The translations under genes and the position numbers were made by a program. Positions 18,300 through 31,149 of a stretch of 51,550 nt of DNA are shown here, one piece after another (position 1 is the first letter of the stretch; every line of letters starts with the position of its first letter). The notes beneath the pieces were generated by a model. The model was not told the DNA's origin and did not search any database. It saw only the letters and a list, made by a program, of their open reading frames with translations. The stretch covers positions 1 through 51,550 of the forward strand of contig NZ_JAUQOP010000036.1 in NCBI RefSeq assembly GCF_030580855.1, given 5' to 3'. The stretch comes from Pseudomonas citrullilanati (GTDB taxonomy: Bacteria > Pseudomonadota > Gammaproteobacteria > Pseudomonadales > Pseudomonadaceae).

Positions 18300-19430
18300 A
18301 TGGCTAATCTGCGTATTGCGCTGGTGGCCGGAGAGGCTTCCGGCGACATCCTGGGCGCCGGTCTGATGCGTGCGCTCAAGGCGCGGCATCCGGCGGTCGA
18401 ATTCATCGGTGTCGGTGGCCCGTTGATGCAAGCCGAGGGGCTGACCTCCTATTTCCCGATGGAACGCCTGTCGGTGATGGGGCTGGTGGAAGTGCTCGGG
18501 CGCCTGCGGGAGTTGCTGGCCCGGCGCAAGCAACTGATCGAGACCTTGATCGACGAGAAGCCGGATGTGTTCATCGGCATCGATGCCCCGGATTTCACCC
18601 TCAATATCGAACTCAAGCTGCGCCAGGCCGGGATCAAGACCGTGCATTACGTCAGCCCGTCGGTCTGGGCCTGGCGGCAGAAACGGGTGCTGAAGATTCG
18701 CGAAGGCTGCGACCTGATGCTGACGCTGCTGCCATTCGAAGCCCGCTTCTACGAAGAGAAGGGCGTGCCGGTGCGCTTTGTCGGGCATACCCTGGCCGAC
18801 ACCATTCCCCTGCAGGCCGATCGCGCGGCCGCTCGCCAGGCGTTGGGCCTGGCTGACGGCCCGCTGGTGGCGTTGATGCCCGGCAGCCGCGGCGGTGAAG
18901 TGAGTCGCCTGGGGGGCTTGTTTTTCGACGCCGCCGAACGTCTCCGGGCGATGCGCCCGGACGTGCGTTTCGTCCTGCCGTGCGCCAGCCAGCAGCGCCG
19001 CGAGCAGCTCGAAGCGCTGCTGGCGGGGCGAAACCTGCCCGTCACACTGCTCGACGGTCGCTCCCATGATGCGCTGGCCGCCTGCGATGCCGTGTTGATT
19101 GCCTCCGGTACTGCTACCCTTGAGGCGTTGCTGTACAAACGCCCGATGGTGGTCGCCTATCGCCTGGCGCCGCTGACGTTCTGGATCCTCAAGCGCATGG
19201 TCAAGAGCCCCTACGTGTCACTGCCGAATCTGCTGGCCCAGCGCCTGTTGGTGCCGGAATTGCTGCAGGACGCGGCCACTGCCGACGCCTTGGCCAGCAC
19301 GCTGGCGCCGTTGATCGACGGCGGCGAGGAACAGACCCGGGGCTTTGACGAAATCCACCGGACCTTGCGCCGCGACGCCTCCAACCAGGCGGCCGACGCG
19401 GTGCTGACCCTGATCGGCGCGCAGTCATGA
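18300..19430 (+). CDS. lpxB: Lipid-A-disaccharide synthase
   Basis: This 376-residue GT-B glycosyltransferase (family GT19) joins UDP-2,3-diacylglucosamine and lipid X to form the lipid A disaccharide. Typical segments are LVAGEASGDILGAGLM at the N-terminus, HYVSPSVWAWRQKRV in the middle, LMPGSRGGEVSRL, and IASGTATLEALLYKRPMVV in the donor-binding half. It overlaps rnhB by 4 bases. Confidence 0.97.
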   Translation: MANLRIALVAGEASGDILGAGLMRALKARHPAVEFIGVGGPLMQAEGLTSYFPMERLSVMGLVEVLGRLRELLARRKQLIETLIDEKPDVFIGIDAPDFTLNIELKLRQAGIKTVHYVSPSVWAWRQKRVLKIREGCDLMLTLLPFEARFYEEKGVPVRFVGHTLADTIPLQADRAAARQALGLADGPLVALMPGSRGGEVSRLGGLFFDAAERLRAMRPDVRFVLPCASQQRREQLEALLAGRNLPVTLLDGRSHDALAACDAVLIASGTATLEALLYKRPMVVAYRLAPLTFWILKRMVKSPYVSLPNLLAQRLLVPELLQDAATADALASTLAPLIDGGEEQTRGFDEIHRTLRRDASNQAADAVLTLIGAQS

Positions 19431-20086
19431 GCCAATCGAAACTGCAGATGGGCCTGGACTTCAACCTGGTCGCCGAAGTGGAAGAACTGGTCGCCGGCGT
19501 CGACGAAGTGGGCCGTGGCCCCTTGTGCGGCGCCGTGGTAACGGCGGCGGTGATCCTCGACCCGAACCGGCCGATCCTGGGTCTCAACGATTCCAAGAAA
19601 CTCACCGAGGCCCGTCGCGAAAAGCTCTACGACGAGATTTGCGAGAAAGCCCTGAGTTGGTGCATTGCCCGGGCCGAGGTCGAAGAGATCGACGAACTGA
19701 ATATTCTCCACGCCACCATGCTCGCCATGCAGCGCGCGGTGCAGGGCCTGCACATCACGCCGAAACTGGCGATGATCGATGGCAATCGCTGCCCGACACT
19801 GTCGATGCGCGCCGAAGCGGTGATCCAGGGCGACGCGAAAGTGCCAGCCATCGCGGCGGCCTCGATCCTGGCCAAGGTCAGTCGCGACCGGGAAATGAGC
19901 GCCTTCGAGCTGATCTATCCGGGCTACGGCATCGGCGGCCACAAGGGCTACCCGACGCCCGTGCATCTCGAAGCCCTGGCGCGCCTCGGGCCAACGCCGA
20001 TCCACCGGCGCTCGTTCGCCCCGGTGCGGTTGGCTTATGAAGCGCGTGATGGCTTGATCGTGGGTCATCAGGCTACGGTCTCTTGA
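19427..20086 (+). CDS. rnhB: Ribonuclease HII
   Basis: The 219-residue enzyme cuts the RNA strand of RNA/DNA hybrids and starts removal of single ribonucleotides from DNA. The motif VAGVDEVGRGPLCGAV holds the first two acidic residues (DE), and MIDGNRCP and AAASILAKVSRDREM complete the active site. Start 19427 overlaps the lpxB stop (ATGA); an internal ATG at 19448 would also give a normal protein. dnaE follows after a REPIN and a terminator. Confidence 0.94.
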   Translation: MSQSKLQMGLDFNLVAEVEELVAGVDEVGRGPLCGAVVTAAVILDPNRPILGLNDSKKLTEARREKLYDEICEKALSWCIARAEVEEIDELNILHATMLAMQRAVQGLHITPKLAMIDGNRCPTLSMRAEAVIQGDAKVPAIAAASILAKVSRDREMSAFELIYPGYGIGGHKGYPTPVHLEALARLGPTPIHRRSFAPVRLAYEARDGLIVGHQATVS

Positions 20087-20098
20087 TGCAGGGGCTTT

Positions 20099-20216
20099 TG
20101 TGGCGAGGGGATTTATCCCCGCTGGGCTGCGAAGCGGCCCCAAAAGCCCATCAAGTACCGGATTGTCAGCTAAAGGACCGCTTCGCGCTCCAGCGGGGAT
20201 AAATCCCCTCGCCACA
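20099..20216. repeat. REPIN of the GTGGCGAGGGGATTTATC family
   Basis: TGTGGCGAGGGGATTTATCC and its inverse GGATAAATCCCCTCGCCACA flank about 75 bases containing a second inverted pair (GCTGCGAAGCGG and CCGCTTCGCGCT). It lies between rnhB and dnaE. Confidence 0.9.
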
Positions 20217-20268
20217 AAGTAGTGCGCACATTTTGCCGGGCGCAATACGCATGGCTGATGTTTTACCC

Positions 20269-20300
20269 AAGGCCCGGTACAATCCGGGCCTTGTTGTTTT
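20269..20300 (+). terminator. Intrinsic terminator just upstream of dnaE
   Basis: AAGGCCCGG and CCGGGCCTT form a perfect 9-bp stem with a 6-base loop, followed by GTTGTTTT. It ends only 22 bases before the dnaE ATG, so it either ends the lpx-rnhB message, with a dnaE promoter inside or upstream of it, or works as an attenuator in the dnaE leader. Confidence 0.8.
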
Positions 20301-20322
20301 CATGACTTAACGCAGGATCACT

Positions 20323-23844
<3,522 letters not shown>

Positions 23845-23993
23845 CGGCCAGGGGCCACTTCGCAAACCCGGATACCCCTGATCTCGACCCGAATTTTTAA
23901 TCTCGACCTGAACGCGCCTCTCCCTTAAGGTAGGCGCGAATAGACAACCGGCCGGCCCAAGCTCTCTTGGACGTCGACCCAAGACGGACGCCT

Positions 23994-24941
23994 ATGAACC
24001 CGAATTTTCTAGATTTCGAACAGCCGATCGCCGACCTGCAAGCCAAGATCGAAGAGTTGCGCTTGGTCGGTAATGACAATTCGCTGAATATCGGCGATGA
24101 GATCTCTCGTCTGCAGGACAAGAGCCGCACGCTGACCGAGGACATCTTCGGCAAGCTGACCAGCTGGCAGATCGCCCGCCTGGCGCGCCATCCGCGTCGT
24201 CCCTATACCCTGGACTACATCGAGCACATCTTCACCGAGTTCGACGAACTGCACGGCGACCGTCATTTCTCCGACGACGCCGCGATCGTCGGTGGCGTGG
24301 CTCGCCTGGAAGACCAGCCGGTGATGGTCATCGGCCATCAGAAAGGCCGCGAAGTGCGCGAGAAGGTCCGTCGCAACTTCGGCATGCCGCGTCCTGAAGG
24401 CTACCGCAAGGCGTGCCGCCTGATGGAAATGGCCGAGCGCTTCAAGATGCCGATCCTGACCTTCATCGACACCCCTGGCGCCTACCCGGGCATCGACGCC
24501 GAAGAGCGCAACCAGAGCGAAGCGATTGCCTGGAACCTGCGCGTCATGGCCCGCCTGAAGACCCCGATCATCGCCACCGTGATTGGCGAAGGTGGTTCCG
24601 GCGGTGCGTTGGCCATTGGTGTCTGCGACCAGCTGAACATGCTGCAATATTCCACCTACGCGGTGATCTCGCCGGAAGGCTGCGCCTCGATCCTGTGGAA
24701 AACCGCCGAGAAGGCCCCGGACGCCGCTGAAGCCATGGGCATCACTGCCGAGCGCCTCAAGGGTCTGGGCATCGTCGACAAGGTGATCAACGAGCCAGTG
24801 GGCGGCGCCCACCGCGACCCGGCGGCGGCCGCAGCGCTGATTCGTGCCGAGCTGAGTTCGCAATTGTCGATGCTGAAGAAGCTCGATCACGATGCATTGC
24901 TGGCCCGTCGCTATGAGCGGTTGATGAGCTACGGTCTCTGA
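23994..24941 (+). CDS. accA: Acetyl-CoA carboxylase carboxyltransferase subunit alpha
   Basis: The 315-residue protein pairs with AccD to carboxylate acetyl-CoA to malonyl-CoA, the first step of fatty acid synthesis. The sequence is typical: MNPNFLDFEQPIADL at the start, GHQKGREVREKVRRNFGMP, FIDTPGAYPGIDAEERNQSE, and the oxyanion-hole region GEGGSGGALAIGV. I start at ATG 23994; an upstream in-frame ATG at 23967 would add nine unconserved residues. The ribosome site (ACGGA) is weak. It is 150 bp from dnaE. Confidence 0.97.
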   Translation: MNPNFLDFEQPIADLQAKIEELRLVGNDNSLNIGDEISRLQDKSRTLTEDIFGKLTSWQIARLARHPRRPYTLDYIEHIFTEFDELHGDRHFSDDAAIVGGVARLEDQPVMVIGHQKGREVREKVRRNFGMPRPEGYRKACRLMEMAERFKMPILTFIDTPGAYPGIDAEERNQSEAIAWNLRVMARLKTPIIATVIGEGGSGGALAIGVCDQLNMLQYSTYAVISPEGCASILWKTAEKAPDAAEAMGITAERLKGLGIVDKVINEPVGGAHRDPAAAAALIRAELSSQLSMLKKLDHDALLARRYERLMSYGL

Positions 24942-24960
24942 TTCAAGCGCTGTAGCCCTG

Positions 24961-25050
24961 TGTGGGAGCGAGCTTGCTCGCGATGGCGGAGTATCAGTCA
25001 ACTTATCTGTTGAATGCTAACCCGCTATCGCGAGCAAGCTCGCTCCCACA
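24961..25050. repeat. REPIN between accA and tilS
   Basis: TGTGGGAGCGAGCTTGCTCG and its inverse, with arms of about 24 bases, fill most of the accA-tilS gap, leaving 26 bases before the tilS start. Confidence 0.9.
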
Positions 25051-25076
25051 TTTGATTTGTGTGAAGGCCCGTTTCT

Positions 25077-26405
25077 ATGAGTCAGCCCAGGATCGAGCTG
25101 CCCACCCAGCTCCTCACACAGCTATCCCCCTGGCGCAACGCCGCCACTTGGCACGTCGCCTTCTCCGGTGGCCTCGATTCCACCGTCCTGCTGCATCTGC
25201 TCGCATCTCTCTCCAAAACCCAACCCTTGCCTGCGCTAAGTGCAATCCACGTCCACCATGGTCTTCAGTCGGTGGCGGATACTTGGCCGGATCATTGTCG
25301 TTCGGTTTGCGAGGCCCTTGGGGTGCCACTGCAAGTGGTCAATGTGCAAGTCCGTCCGGGTGCCAGTGTCGAGCGCGCCGCTCGGGAAGCGCGTTATGGC
25401 GCTTTCCTGGCAGCGATCCACAGCAATGAAGTGCTGCTTACGGCCCAGCACCGCGACGACCAGGCCGAGACCCTGCTGTTTCGACTGCTGCGCGGGGCGG
25501 GGGTGAGGGGCTTGGCCGCGATGCCCCGGCAGCGTCCATTGGGCCAGGGGCATCTGCTGCGGCCATTGCTCGATGTGTCCCGCGCGGAGCTGGAGGCCTA
25601 TGCGAGGCAACAAGGCCTGAGCTGGATCGACGATCCGTCCAACGACGATCACCGCTACGCACGCAACTTTCTGCGCCAGCGGATTTTTCCAGCGCTGGCC
25701 GAGCATTGGCCACGAGCCTCGGCAACCCTGGCTCGTAGCGCGGGGCACATGGACGAAGCCCAAGGTTTGCTGGAGGATCTGGCGCAAATCGACCTGGCCC
25801 AGGCCTTGATCCCTGGCGCATTCGACTGGCTCGGGCTGCCATCCCTGGCGCTGGCACCTTTGCAAGCGTTGTCGCCGGCCCGCCAGCGCAACGCGCTGAG
25901 CCACTGGCTGGCGCCGCTGACCTTGCTGCCCGACAGCGATCACTGGTCGGGCTGGGACTCTTTACGTGATGCGGCAGACGACGCCCGGCCGATCTGGCGC
26001 CTGGCCGGCGGCGAACTGCACCGGGCTGGCGGGCGAGTCTGGTGGTTATCCGACCACTGGCTCTGTGCTACGCCAGGCGCCGTCGAATGGGCGGCCCCTG
26101 CGCTGCCGCTGCGCTTGCCGGGCAACGGTCGGCTGGTGCTCAACGGCAAGCCGCCTGCGGGGCCGCTCAGCGTGCGCTATCGTCAAGGCGGCGAGGTGAT
26201 GGCGCTAGTGGATCGTGGTCACCGGGATCTCAAGCGTTTGCTCAATGAACGCGGCGTGCCGGCCTTCGTTCGCGGCCGATTGCCGCTGCTGTATGAGGGC
26301 GAGCGATTGCTGGCGGTGGCCAACCTGGGCGGGCTCGACGGTGCGGCCGATGGCAGCTGGCAATTGGCCTGGCAGCCAGGAGGCCAAGATCGGGGTTTGA
26401 GCTGA
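25077..26405 (+). CDS. tilS: tRNA(Ile)-lysidine synthetase
   Basis: This 442-residue ATPase converts C34 of tRNA-Ile2 (anticodon CAU) to lysidine, so that the tRNA reads AUA and is charged with isoleucine. The PP-loop SGGLDSTVLLHLL is at about residue 30, with HVHHGLQ and the AQHRDDQAETLLFRLLRGAG motif following. The central TilS substrate-binding domain and the C-terminal domain (RDLKRLLNERGVPAFVRGRLP) make the long proteobacterial form. It stands between accA and pyrG as in other pseudomonads. Confidence 0.95.
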   Translation: MSQPRIELPTQLLTQLSPWRNAATWHVAFSGGLDSTVLLHLLASLSKTQPLPALSAIHVHHGLQSVADTWPDHCRSVCEALGVPLQVVNVQVRPGASVERAAREARYGAFLAAIHSNEVLLTAQHRDDQAETLLFRLLRGAGVRGLAAMPRQRPLGQGHLLRPLLDVSRAELEAYARQQGLSWIDDPSNDDHRYARNFLRQRIFPALAEHWPRASATLARSAGHMDEAQGLLEDLAQIDLAQALIPGAFDWLGLPSLALAPLQALSPARQRNALSHWLAPLTLLPDSDHWSGWDSLRDAADDARPIWRLAGGELHRAGGRVWWLSDHWLCATPGAVEWAAPALPLRLPGNGRLVLNGKPPAGPLSVRYRQGGEVMALVDRGHRDLKRLLNERGVPAFVRGRLPLLYEGERLLAVANLGGLDGAADGSWQLAWQPGGQDRGLS

Positions 26406-26679
26406 AAGGGGCTTTCCGGTAGACTACGCTCCCTTCTTGATACAACTTCTGTGGATTCGCCTGAATTGCAGGAGTTGCCGATTACCAAGCAGTCTTTGCT
26501 GGGCGATTCCAAAAAATGTGTAGCGAGCAACGTACCGGTGATTCCACTTCCGGTCTGTCCCAACGCGGCGGTTTTTTTGAAAGGTGCACTGTGATTAATG
26601 CAGGTGATCGGGGGCTTCGGCCTTCCTTCGCTTTCCCCGGCGGCTCGGACCGCTTTAACGCAGACTTCTAGGGTTTTTC
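26406..26679 (+). promoter_or_regulatory. pyrG upstream region
   Basis: The 274 bp before pyrG contain no convincing gene. ACCGG and CCGGT (26534-26554) form a small hairpin, and a run of seven T (26572-26578) follows 17 bases later. The spacing is too long for a standard intrinsic terminator. The region most likely holds the pyrG-kdsA promoter, whose boxes I could not fix. Confidence 0.4.
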
Positions 26680-28311
26680 ATGACGCGCTACATATTCGTC
26701 ACGGGCGGTGTTGTTTCTTCATTGGGGAAAGGCATTGCCTCGGCTTCATTGGCGGCCATCCTGGAGGCGCGGGGGCTTAAGGTCACCATGCTCAAGCTGG
26801 ACCCGTACATCAACGTCGACCCGGGCACCATGAGCCCGTTCCAGCACGGCGAAGTGTTCGTCACCCACGACGGCGCCGAGACCGACCTGGACCTGGGCCA
26901 CTACGAGCGGTTCATCCGCACGACCATGACCCAGAACAACAACTTCACCACCGGCCGCGTCTACGAGCACGTGCTGCGCAAGGAGCGTCGTGGTGACTAC
27001 CTGGGCGCGACCATCCAGGTCATCCCGCACATCACCGACGAAATCAAGCGCCGCATCATCAAGGGTGCCGGCGACGCCGACGTGGCGATGGTCGAGATCG
27101 GCGGCACCGTGGGCGACATCGAGTCCCAGCCGTTCCTCGAGGCCATCCGCCAGCTGCGTTTCGAAATCGGCGCCAAGCGCGCGATGCTGATGCACCTGAC
27201 GCTGGTCCCGTACATCGCCACCGCTGGCGAAACCAAGACCAAGCCGACCCAGCACTCAGTCAAGGAACTGCGTTCCATCGGCCTGCAGCCGGATGTACTG
27301 GTCTGCCGCTCCGATCACCCGATCGACCTGTCGTCGCGTCGCAAGATCGCCCAGTTCACCAACGTTGAAGAGCGTGCGGTGATCGGCCTGGAAGACGCCG
27401 ACACCATCTACAAGATCCCGGGCATCCTGCACTCCCAGGGCCTGGACGATTTCGTCGTCGAGCGTTTCGGCCTGCAGTGCGCCGGTGCCGACCTGTCCGA
27501 ATGGGACGCCGTGGTCGATGCCAAGCTCAACCCGGAGCACGAAGTCACCATCGCCATGGTCGGCAAGTACATGGAACTGCTGGACGCCTACAAGTCGCTG
27601 ATCGAGGCGATGAGCCACGCCGGCATCAGCAACCGTACCAAGGTCAACCTGCGCTACATCGATTCCGAAGACATCGAGAACCAGGGCACCGGTTTGCTCG
27701 AAGGCGCCGACGCGATCCTCGTGCCAGGCGGCTTCGGCCTGCGGGGCGTGGAAGGCAAGATCACCGCGGTGCAGTACGCTCGCGAAAACAAGGTGCCGTA
27801 CCTGGGGATCTGCCTGGGCATGCAAGTGGCGGTCATCGAGTTCGCCCGTAACGTGCTGGGCTGGAAAGACGCCAACTCCACCGAGTTCGACCGCGCCAGC
27901 GGCCATCCGGTCGTGGGCCTGATCACCGAGTGGGAAGACGCCACCGGTGCCGTGGAAGTGCGCACCGAATCCTCCGACCTCGGCGGCACCATGCGCCTCG
28001 GCGCCCAGGAATGCCTGCTCGAAGCCGGCTCCAAAGTGCACGAGTGCTATGCCAAGGATGTCATCGTCGAGCGTCACCGCCATCGCTACGAAGTGAACAA
28101 CAACCTGCTGCCGCAACTGATCGAGGCCGGCCTGAAGATCTCCGGTCGCTCCGGTGACGGCGCGCTGGTGGAAGTGGTCGAGTCGCCGGATCACCCATGG
28201 TTCGTCGCTTGCCAGTTCCACCCCGAGTTCACCTCGACGCCACGGGACGGTCATCCGCTGTTCAGCGGCTTCGTGAAGGCCGCTTTGGCCCAACACCAGA
28301 AAAAGGCATAA
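26680..28311 (+). CDS. pyrG: CTP synthase
   Basis: The 543-residue enzyme aminates UTP to CTP using glutamine. The synthetase domain (about 1-265) starts with YIFVTGGVVSSLGKGIASAS, its P-loop. The class I glutamine amidotransferase domain has the nucleophile C378 in LGICLGMQ and the partners H514 and E516 in CQFHPEF. Length is normal. kdsA starts 4 bases after its stop, so the two form a unit that links CTP supply to CMP-Kdo synthesis. Confidence 0.98.
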   Translation: MTRYIFVTGGVVSSLGKGIASASLAAILEARGLKVTMLKLDPYINVDPGTMSPFQHGEVFVTHDGAETDLDLGHYERFIRTTMTQNNNFTTGRVYEHVLRKERRGDYLGATIQVIPHITDEIKRRIIKGAGDADVAMVEIGGTVGDIESQPFLEAIRQLRFEIGAKRAMLMHLTLVPYIATAGETKTKPTQHSVKELRSIGLQPDVLVCRSDHPIDLSSRRKIAQFTNVEERAVIGLEDADTIYKIPGILHSQGLDDFVVERFGLQCAGADLSEWDAVVDAKLNPEHEVTIAMVGKYMELLDAYKSLIEAMSHAGISNRTKVNLRYIDSEDIENQGTGLLEGADAILVPGGFGLRGVEGKITAVQYARENKVPYLGICLGMQVAVIEFARNVLGWKDANSTEFDRASGHPVVGLITEWEDATGAVEVRTESSDLGGTMRLGAQECLLEAGSKVHECYAKDVIVERHRHRYEVNNNLLPQLIEAGLKISGRSGDGALVEVVESPDHPWFVACQFHPEFTSTPRDGHPLFSGFVKAALAQHQKKA

Positions 28312-28315
28312 GACG

Positions 28316-29161
28316 ATGGCCCAGAAGATCATCCGCGTCGGTGACATCGAGATTGCCAACGACAAGCCCATGGTGCTGTTCGGCGGCATGAACGTGCTGG
28401 AAAGCCGCGACATGGCCATGCAGGTCTGCGAAGAGTACGTGAAGGTCACCCAGAAGCTGGGCATCCCCTACGTGTTCAAGGCCAGCTTCGACAAGGCCAA
28501 CCGTTCGTCGGTGACCTCCTACCGTGGCCCGGGCCTGGAAGAGGGCATGCGGATCTTCCAGGACATCAAGCAGGCCTTTGGCGTGCCGATCATCACCGAC
28601 GTCCACGAGCCTGCCCAGGCCGCGGTCGTCGCCGAGGTCTGCGACATCATCCAGTTGCCGGCCTTCCTGTCGCGCCAGACTGACCTGGTGGTCGCGATGG
28701 CCAAGACCGGCGCGGTGATCAACATCAAGAAAGCCCAGTTCCTCGCGCCCCAGGAAATGAAACACATCCTGAGCAAATGCGAAGAAGCCGGGAATGACCA
28801 GTTGATCCTCTGCGAGCGCGGTTCGAGCTTCGGCTACAACAACCTGGTGGTGGACATGCTCGGCTTCGGCATCATGAAGCAGTTCGAATACCCGGTGTTC
28901 TTCGACGTGACCCACGCGCTGCAGATGCCGGGCGGCCGTTCCGACTCCGCCGGCGGCCGTCGCGCCCAGGTCACCGACCTGGCCAAGGCCGGCATGAGCC
29001 AGTCCTTGGCCGGCCTGTTCCTCGAGGCCCACCCGGACCCGGATAACGCCAAGTGCGACGGCCCTTGCGCCTTGCGCCTGAACAAGCTGGAACCTTTCCT
29101 GTCTCAGCTCAAGGCGTTGGACGAGCTGGTCAAGGGTTTTCCGACGATAGAAACCGCGTAA
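28316..29161 (+). CDS. kdsA: 3-deoxy-8-phosphooctulonate synthase (Kdo-8-phosphate synthase)
   Basis: This 281-residue TIM-barrel enzyme condenses phosphoenolpyruvate with arabinose 5-phosphate to Kdo-8-phosphate for the LPS inner core. The segments PYVFKASFDKANRSS, PIITDVHEPAQA, LPAFLSRQTDL and FDVTHALQMPGG are characteristic. The family has metal-dependent and metal-independent classes; NIKKAQFLAP, with N rather than a metal-binding C at the start, suggests the metal-independent class. It lies between pyrG and eno, and eno makes its PEP substrate. Confidence 0.96.
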   Translation: MAQKIIRVGDIEIANDKPMVLFGGMNVLESRDMAMQVCEEYVKVTQKLGIPYVFKASFDKANRSSVTSYRGPGLEEGMRIFQDIKQAFGVPIITDVHEPAQAAVVAEVCDIIQLPAFLSRQTDLVVAMAKTGAVINIKKAQFLAPQEMKHILSKCEEAGNDQLILCERGSSFGYNNLVVDMLGFGIMKQFEYPVFFDVTHALQMPGGRSDSAGGRRAQVTDLAKAGMSQSLAGLFLEAHPDPDNAKCDGPCALRLNKLEPFLSQLKALDELVKGFPTIETA

Positions 29162-29223
29162 CGCGGTTTTCTCCGGTAAAGTACCGCTCGATTATCGCTC
29201 TGGCCCGCTGGCCGCACTGCTCT

Positions 29224-29330
29224 TGTGGGAGCATGGCTTGCCAGCGATGGCGTCCTTGAGGGCCCGTCGCCGGCAAGCCGTGCTCCTGTGGCGAGGGAGC
29301 TTGCTCCCGCTGGAGTGCGAAGCGCTCCCA
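29224..29330. repeat. Mixed REP cluster between kdsA and eno
   Basis: A diverged REPIN (GTGGGAGCATGGCTTGCC and its inverse GGCAAGCCGTGCTCC) is joined directly to a half element of the second family (GTGGCGAGGGAGCTTGCTCC followed by CGAAGCGCTCCC). About 80 bases remain between it and the eno start, enough for a promoter. Confidence 0.8.
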
Positions 29331-29410
29331 TTCGGTCTCTTGACTGAATCGCAACCGAGGCTGAGCAAGTTTTCTGCAACGTTCTAGTCAACTTTGGAGT
29401 GTTTACAACA

Positions 29411-30700
29411 ATGGCAAAAATCGTCGACATCAAAGGTCGTGAAGTTCTCGACTCCCGCGGCAACCCCACTGTTGAAGCGGACGTGCTTCTCGACAACGGC
29501 ATCATCGGCAGCGCCTGCGCGCCGTCCGGTGCTTCCACCGGCTCGCGCGAAGCGCTGGAGCTGCGTGATGGCGACAAGGGCCGTTACCTGGGCAAGGGCG
29601 TGCTGAAGGCCGTCGCCAACATCAACGGTCCGATCCGCGACCTGTTGCTGGGCAAGGACCCTGCCGACCAGAAGGCCCTCGATCAGGCGATGATCAAGCT
29701 CGACGGCACCGAGAACAAAGCCACCCTGGGCGCCAACGCGATCCTCGCCGTGTCCCTGGCTGCCGCCAAGGCCGCCGCCCAGGACCAGGACCTGCCGCTG
29801 TACGCCCACATCGCCAACCTCAATGGCACCCCGGGCGTCTATTCGATGCCGGTGCCGATGATGAACATCATCAACGGCGGCGAGCATGCCGACAACAACG
29901 TCGACATCCAGGAATTCATGGTCCAGCCGGTAGGCGCCAAGACCTTCTCCGAAGGCCTGCGCATGGGCACCGAGATTTTCCATCACCTCAAGGCCGTGCT
30001 GAAGGCCCGTGGCCTGAGCACCGCAGTGGGCGACGAAGGTGGCTTCGCGCCGAACCTGGCGTCCAACGAAGACGCACTGAAAGTGATCTCCGAAGCCGTG
30101 GCCAACGCCGGCTACAAGCTGGGCACCGACGTGACGCTGGCCCTGGACTGCGCCGCCAGCGAGTTCTTCGAAGACGGCAAGTACAACCTGTCCGGCGAAG
30201 GCCAGGTGTTCACCGCCGAAGGTTTCGCCGACTACCTCAAGGGCCTGACCGAGCGCTACCCGATCATCTCCATCGAAGACGGCCTGGACGAGTCCGATTG
30301 GGCGGGCTGGAAAATCCTCACCGACAAGATCGGCGAGAAGACCCAACTGGTGGGCGACGACCTGTTCGTCACCAACACCAAGATCCTGAAGGAAGGCATC
30401 GACAAGAAGATCGCCAACTCGATCCTGATCAAGTTCAACCAGATCGGCACCCTGACCGAAACCCTGGAAGCCATCCAGATGGCCAAGGCCGCCGGCTACA
30501 CCGCCGTGATCTCCCACCGTTCCGGGGAAACCGAGGATTCGACCATTGCCGACCTGGCCGTGGGCACCGCGGCGGGCCAGATCAAGACCGGTTCGCTGTG
30601 CCGTTCCGACCGCGTTTCCAAGTACAACCAACTGCTGCGTATCGAAGAGCAGTTGAACGGCAAGGCCAAGTACAACGGTCGCGCCGAGTTTCGCGGTTAA
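29411..30700 (+). CDS. eno: Enolase
   Basis: The 429-residue glycolytic enzyme interconverts 2-phosphoglycerate and PEP, and in many proteobacteria also joins the RNA degradosome. The N-terminal REVLDSRGNPTVEADV, GDEGGFAPN with the catalytic glutamate E209, SIEDGLDESDW, and IKFNQIGTLTE with the catalytic lysine K341 are all present. I chose ATG 29411 (MAKIVDIKGRE); an in-frame GTG at 29399 would add four residues but overlaps the TGGAG ribosome site. Confidence 0.98.
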   Translation: MAKIVDIKGREVLDSRGNPTVEADVLLDNGIIGSACAPSGASTGSREALELRDGDKGRYLGKGVLKAVANINGPIRDLLLGKDPADQKALDQAMIKLDGTENKATLGANAILAVSLAAAKAAAQDQDLPLYAHIANLNGTPGVYSMPVPMMNIINGGEHADNNVDIQEFMVQPVGAKTFSEGLRMGTEIFHHLKAVLKARGLSTAVGDEGGFAPNLASNEDALKVISEAVANAGYKLGTDVTLALDCAASEFFEDGKYNLSGEGQVFTAEGFADYLKGLTERYPIISIEDGLDESDWAGWKILTDKIGEKTQLVGDDLFVTNTKILKEGIDKKIANSILIKFNQIGTLTETLEAIQMAKAAGYTAVISHRSGETEDSTIADLAVGTAAGQIKTGSLCRSDRVSKYNQLLRIEEQLNGKAKYNGRAEFRG

Positions 30701-30782
30701 GCGGTAGATGGTAAAAAGACAGCGGATCAGGTCGGAAAAGTCGCCCAGGTGGTGTTTTTCCCTCTAATCTGATGCCTTATCA

Positions 30783-30814
30783 AGCACAAGCCTGGGTTTT
30801 CCAGGCTTCGTGCT
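30783..30814 (+). terminator. Long hairpin after eno
   Basis: AAGCCTGG and CCAGGCTT pair around GTTTT, and the stem extends through AGCAC and GTGCT with one bulged base, giving 13 pairs. It lacks a clear T-run, so it may be an mRNA-stabilising 3' structure or a weak terminator between eno and ftsB. Confidence 0.5.
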
Positions 30815-30870
30815 ATCAGACGCTGCAAAGTTTGGCATGGCGGTCTTTTTTCACTGGATACTGATATTCG

Positions 30871-31149
30871 ATGCGCAGTCCCAATTGGTTGTTTCTTGTC
30901 TTGCTCCTGTTGCTGGCCGGCCTGCAGTACCGCCTGTGGGTGGGTAATGGCAGCCTGGCGCAAGTGGCCGACCTGACTCAGCAGATTGCCGACCAGCATG
31001 CCGAAAACGAGGCGTTGCTGGAGCGTAATCGGGTGATGGACGCCGAGGTCACGGAGTTGAAAAAAGGCATGGAAACCGTCGAAGAGCGGGCTCGCCATGA
31101 ACTGGGCATGGTCAAGGAGGGCGAGACCCTCTACCAGTTGGCCCAATGA
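30871..31149 (+). CDS. ftsB: Cell division protein FtsB
   Basis: This 92-residue bitopic protein of the divisome forms the FtsQ-FtsL-FtsB complex that activates septal peptidoglycan synthesis. A short cytoplasmic tail precedes one membrane helix (about residues 5-22), then a coiled coil of about 30-65 and a periplasmic tail containing ARHELGMVKEGETLYQL, the usual end of the family. It overlaps ispD by 4 bases; the eno-ftsB-ispD order is common in gamma-proteobacteria. Confidence 0.95.
   Translation: MRSPNWLFLVLLLLLAGLQYRLWVGNGSLAQVADLTQQIADQHAENEALLERNRVMDAEVTELKKGMETVEERARHELGMVKEGETLYQLAQ

Noticed and set aside
26534..26578. Intrinsic terminator in the pyrG leader
   Set aside because: The small stem and the T-run are 17 bases apart and no stem abuts the T-run.
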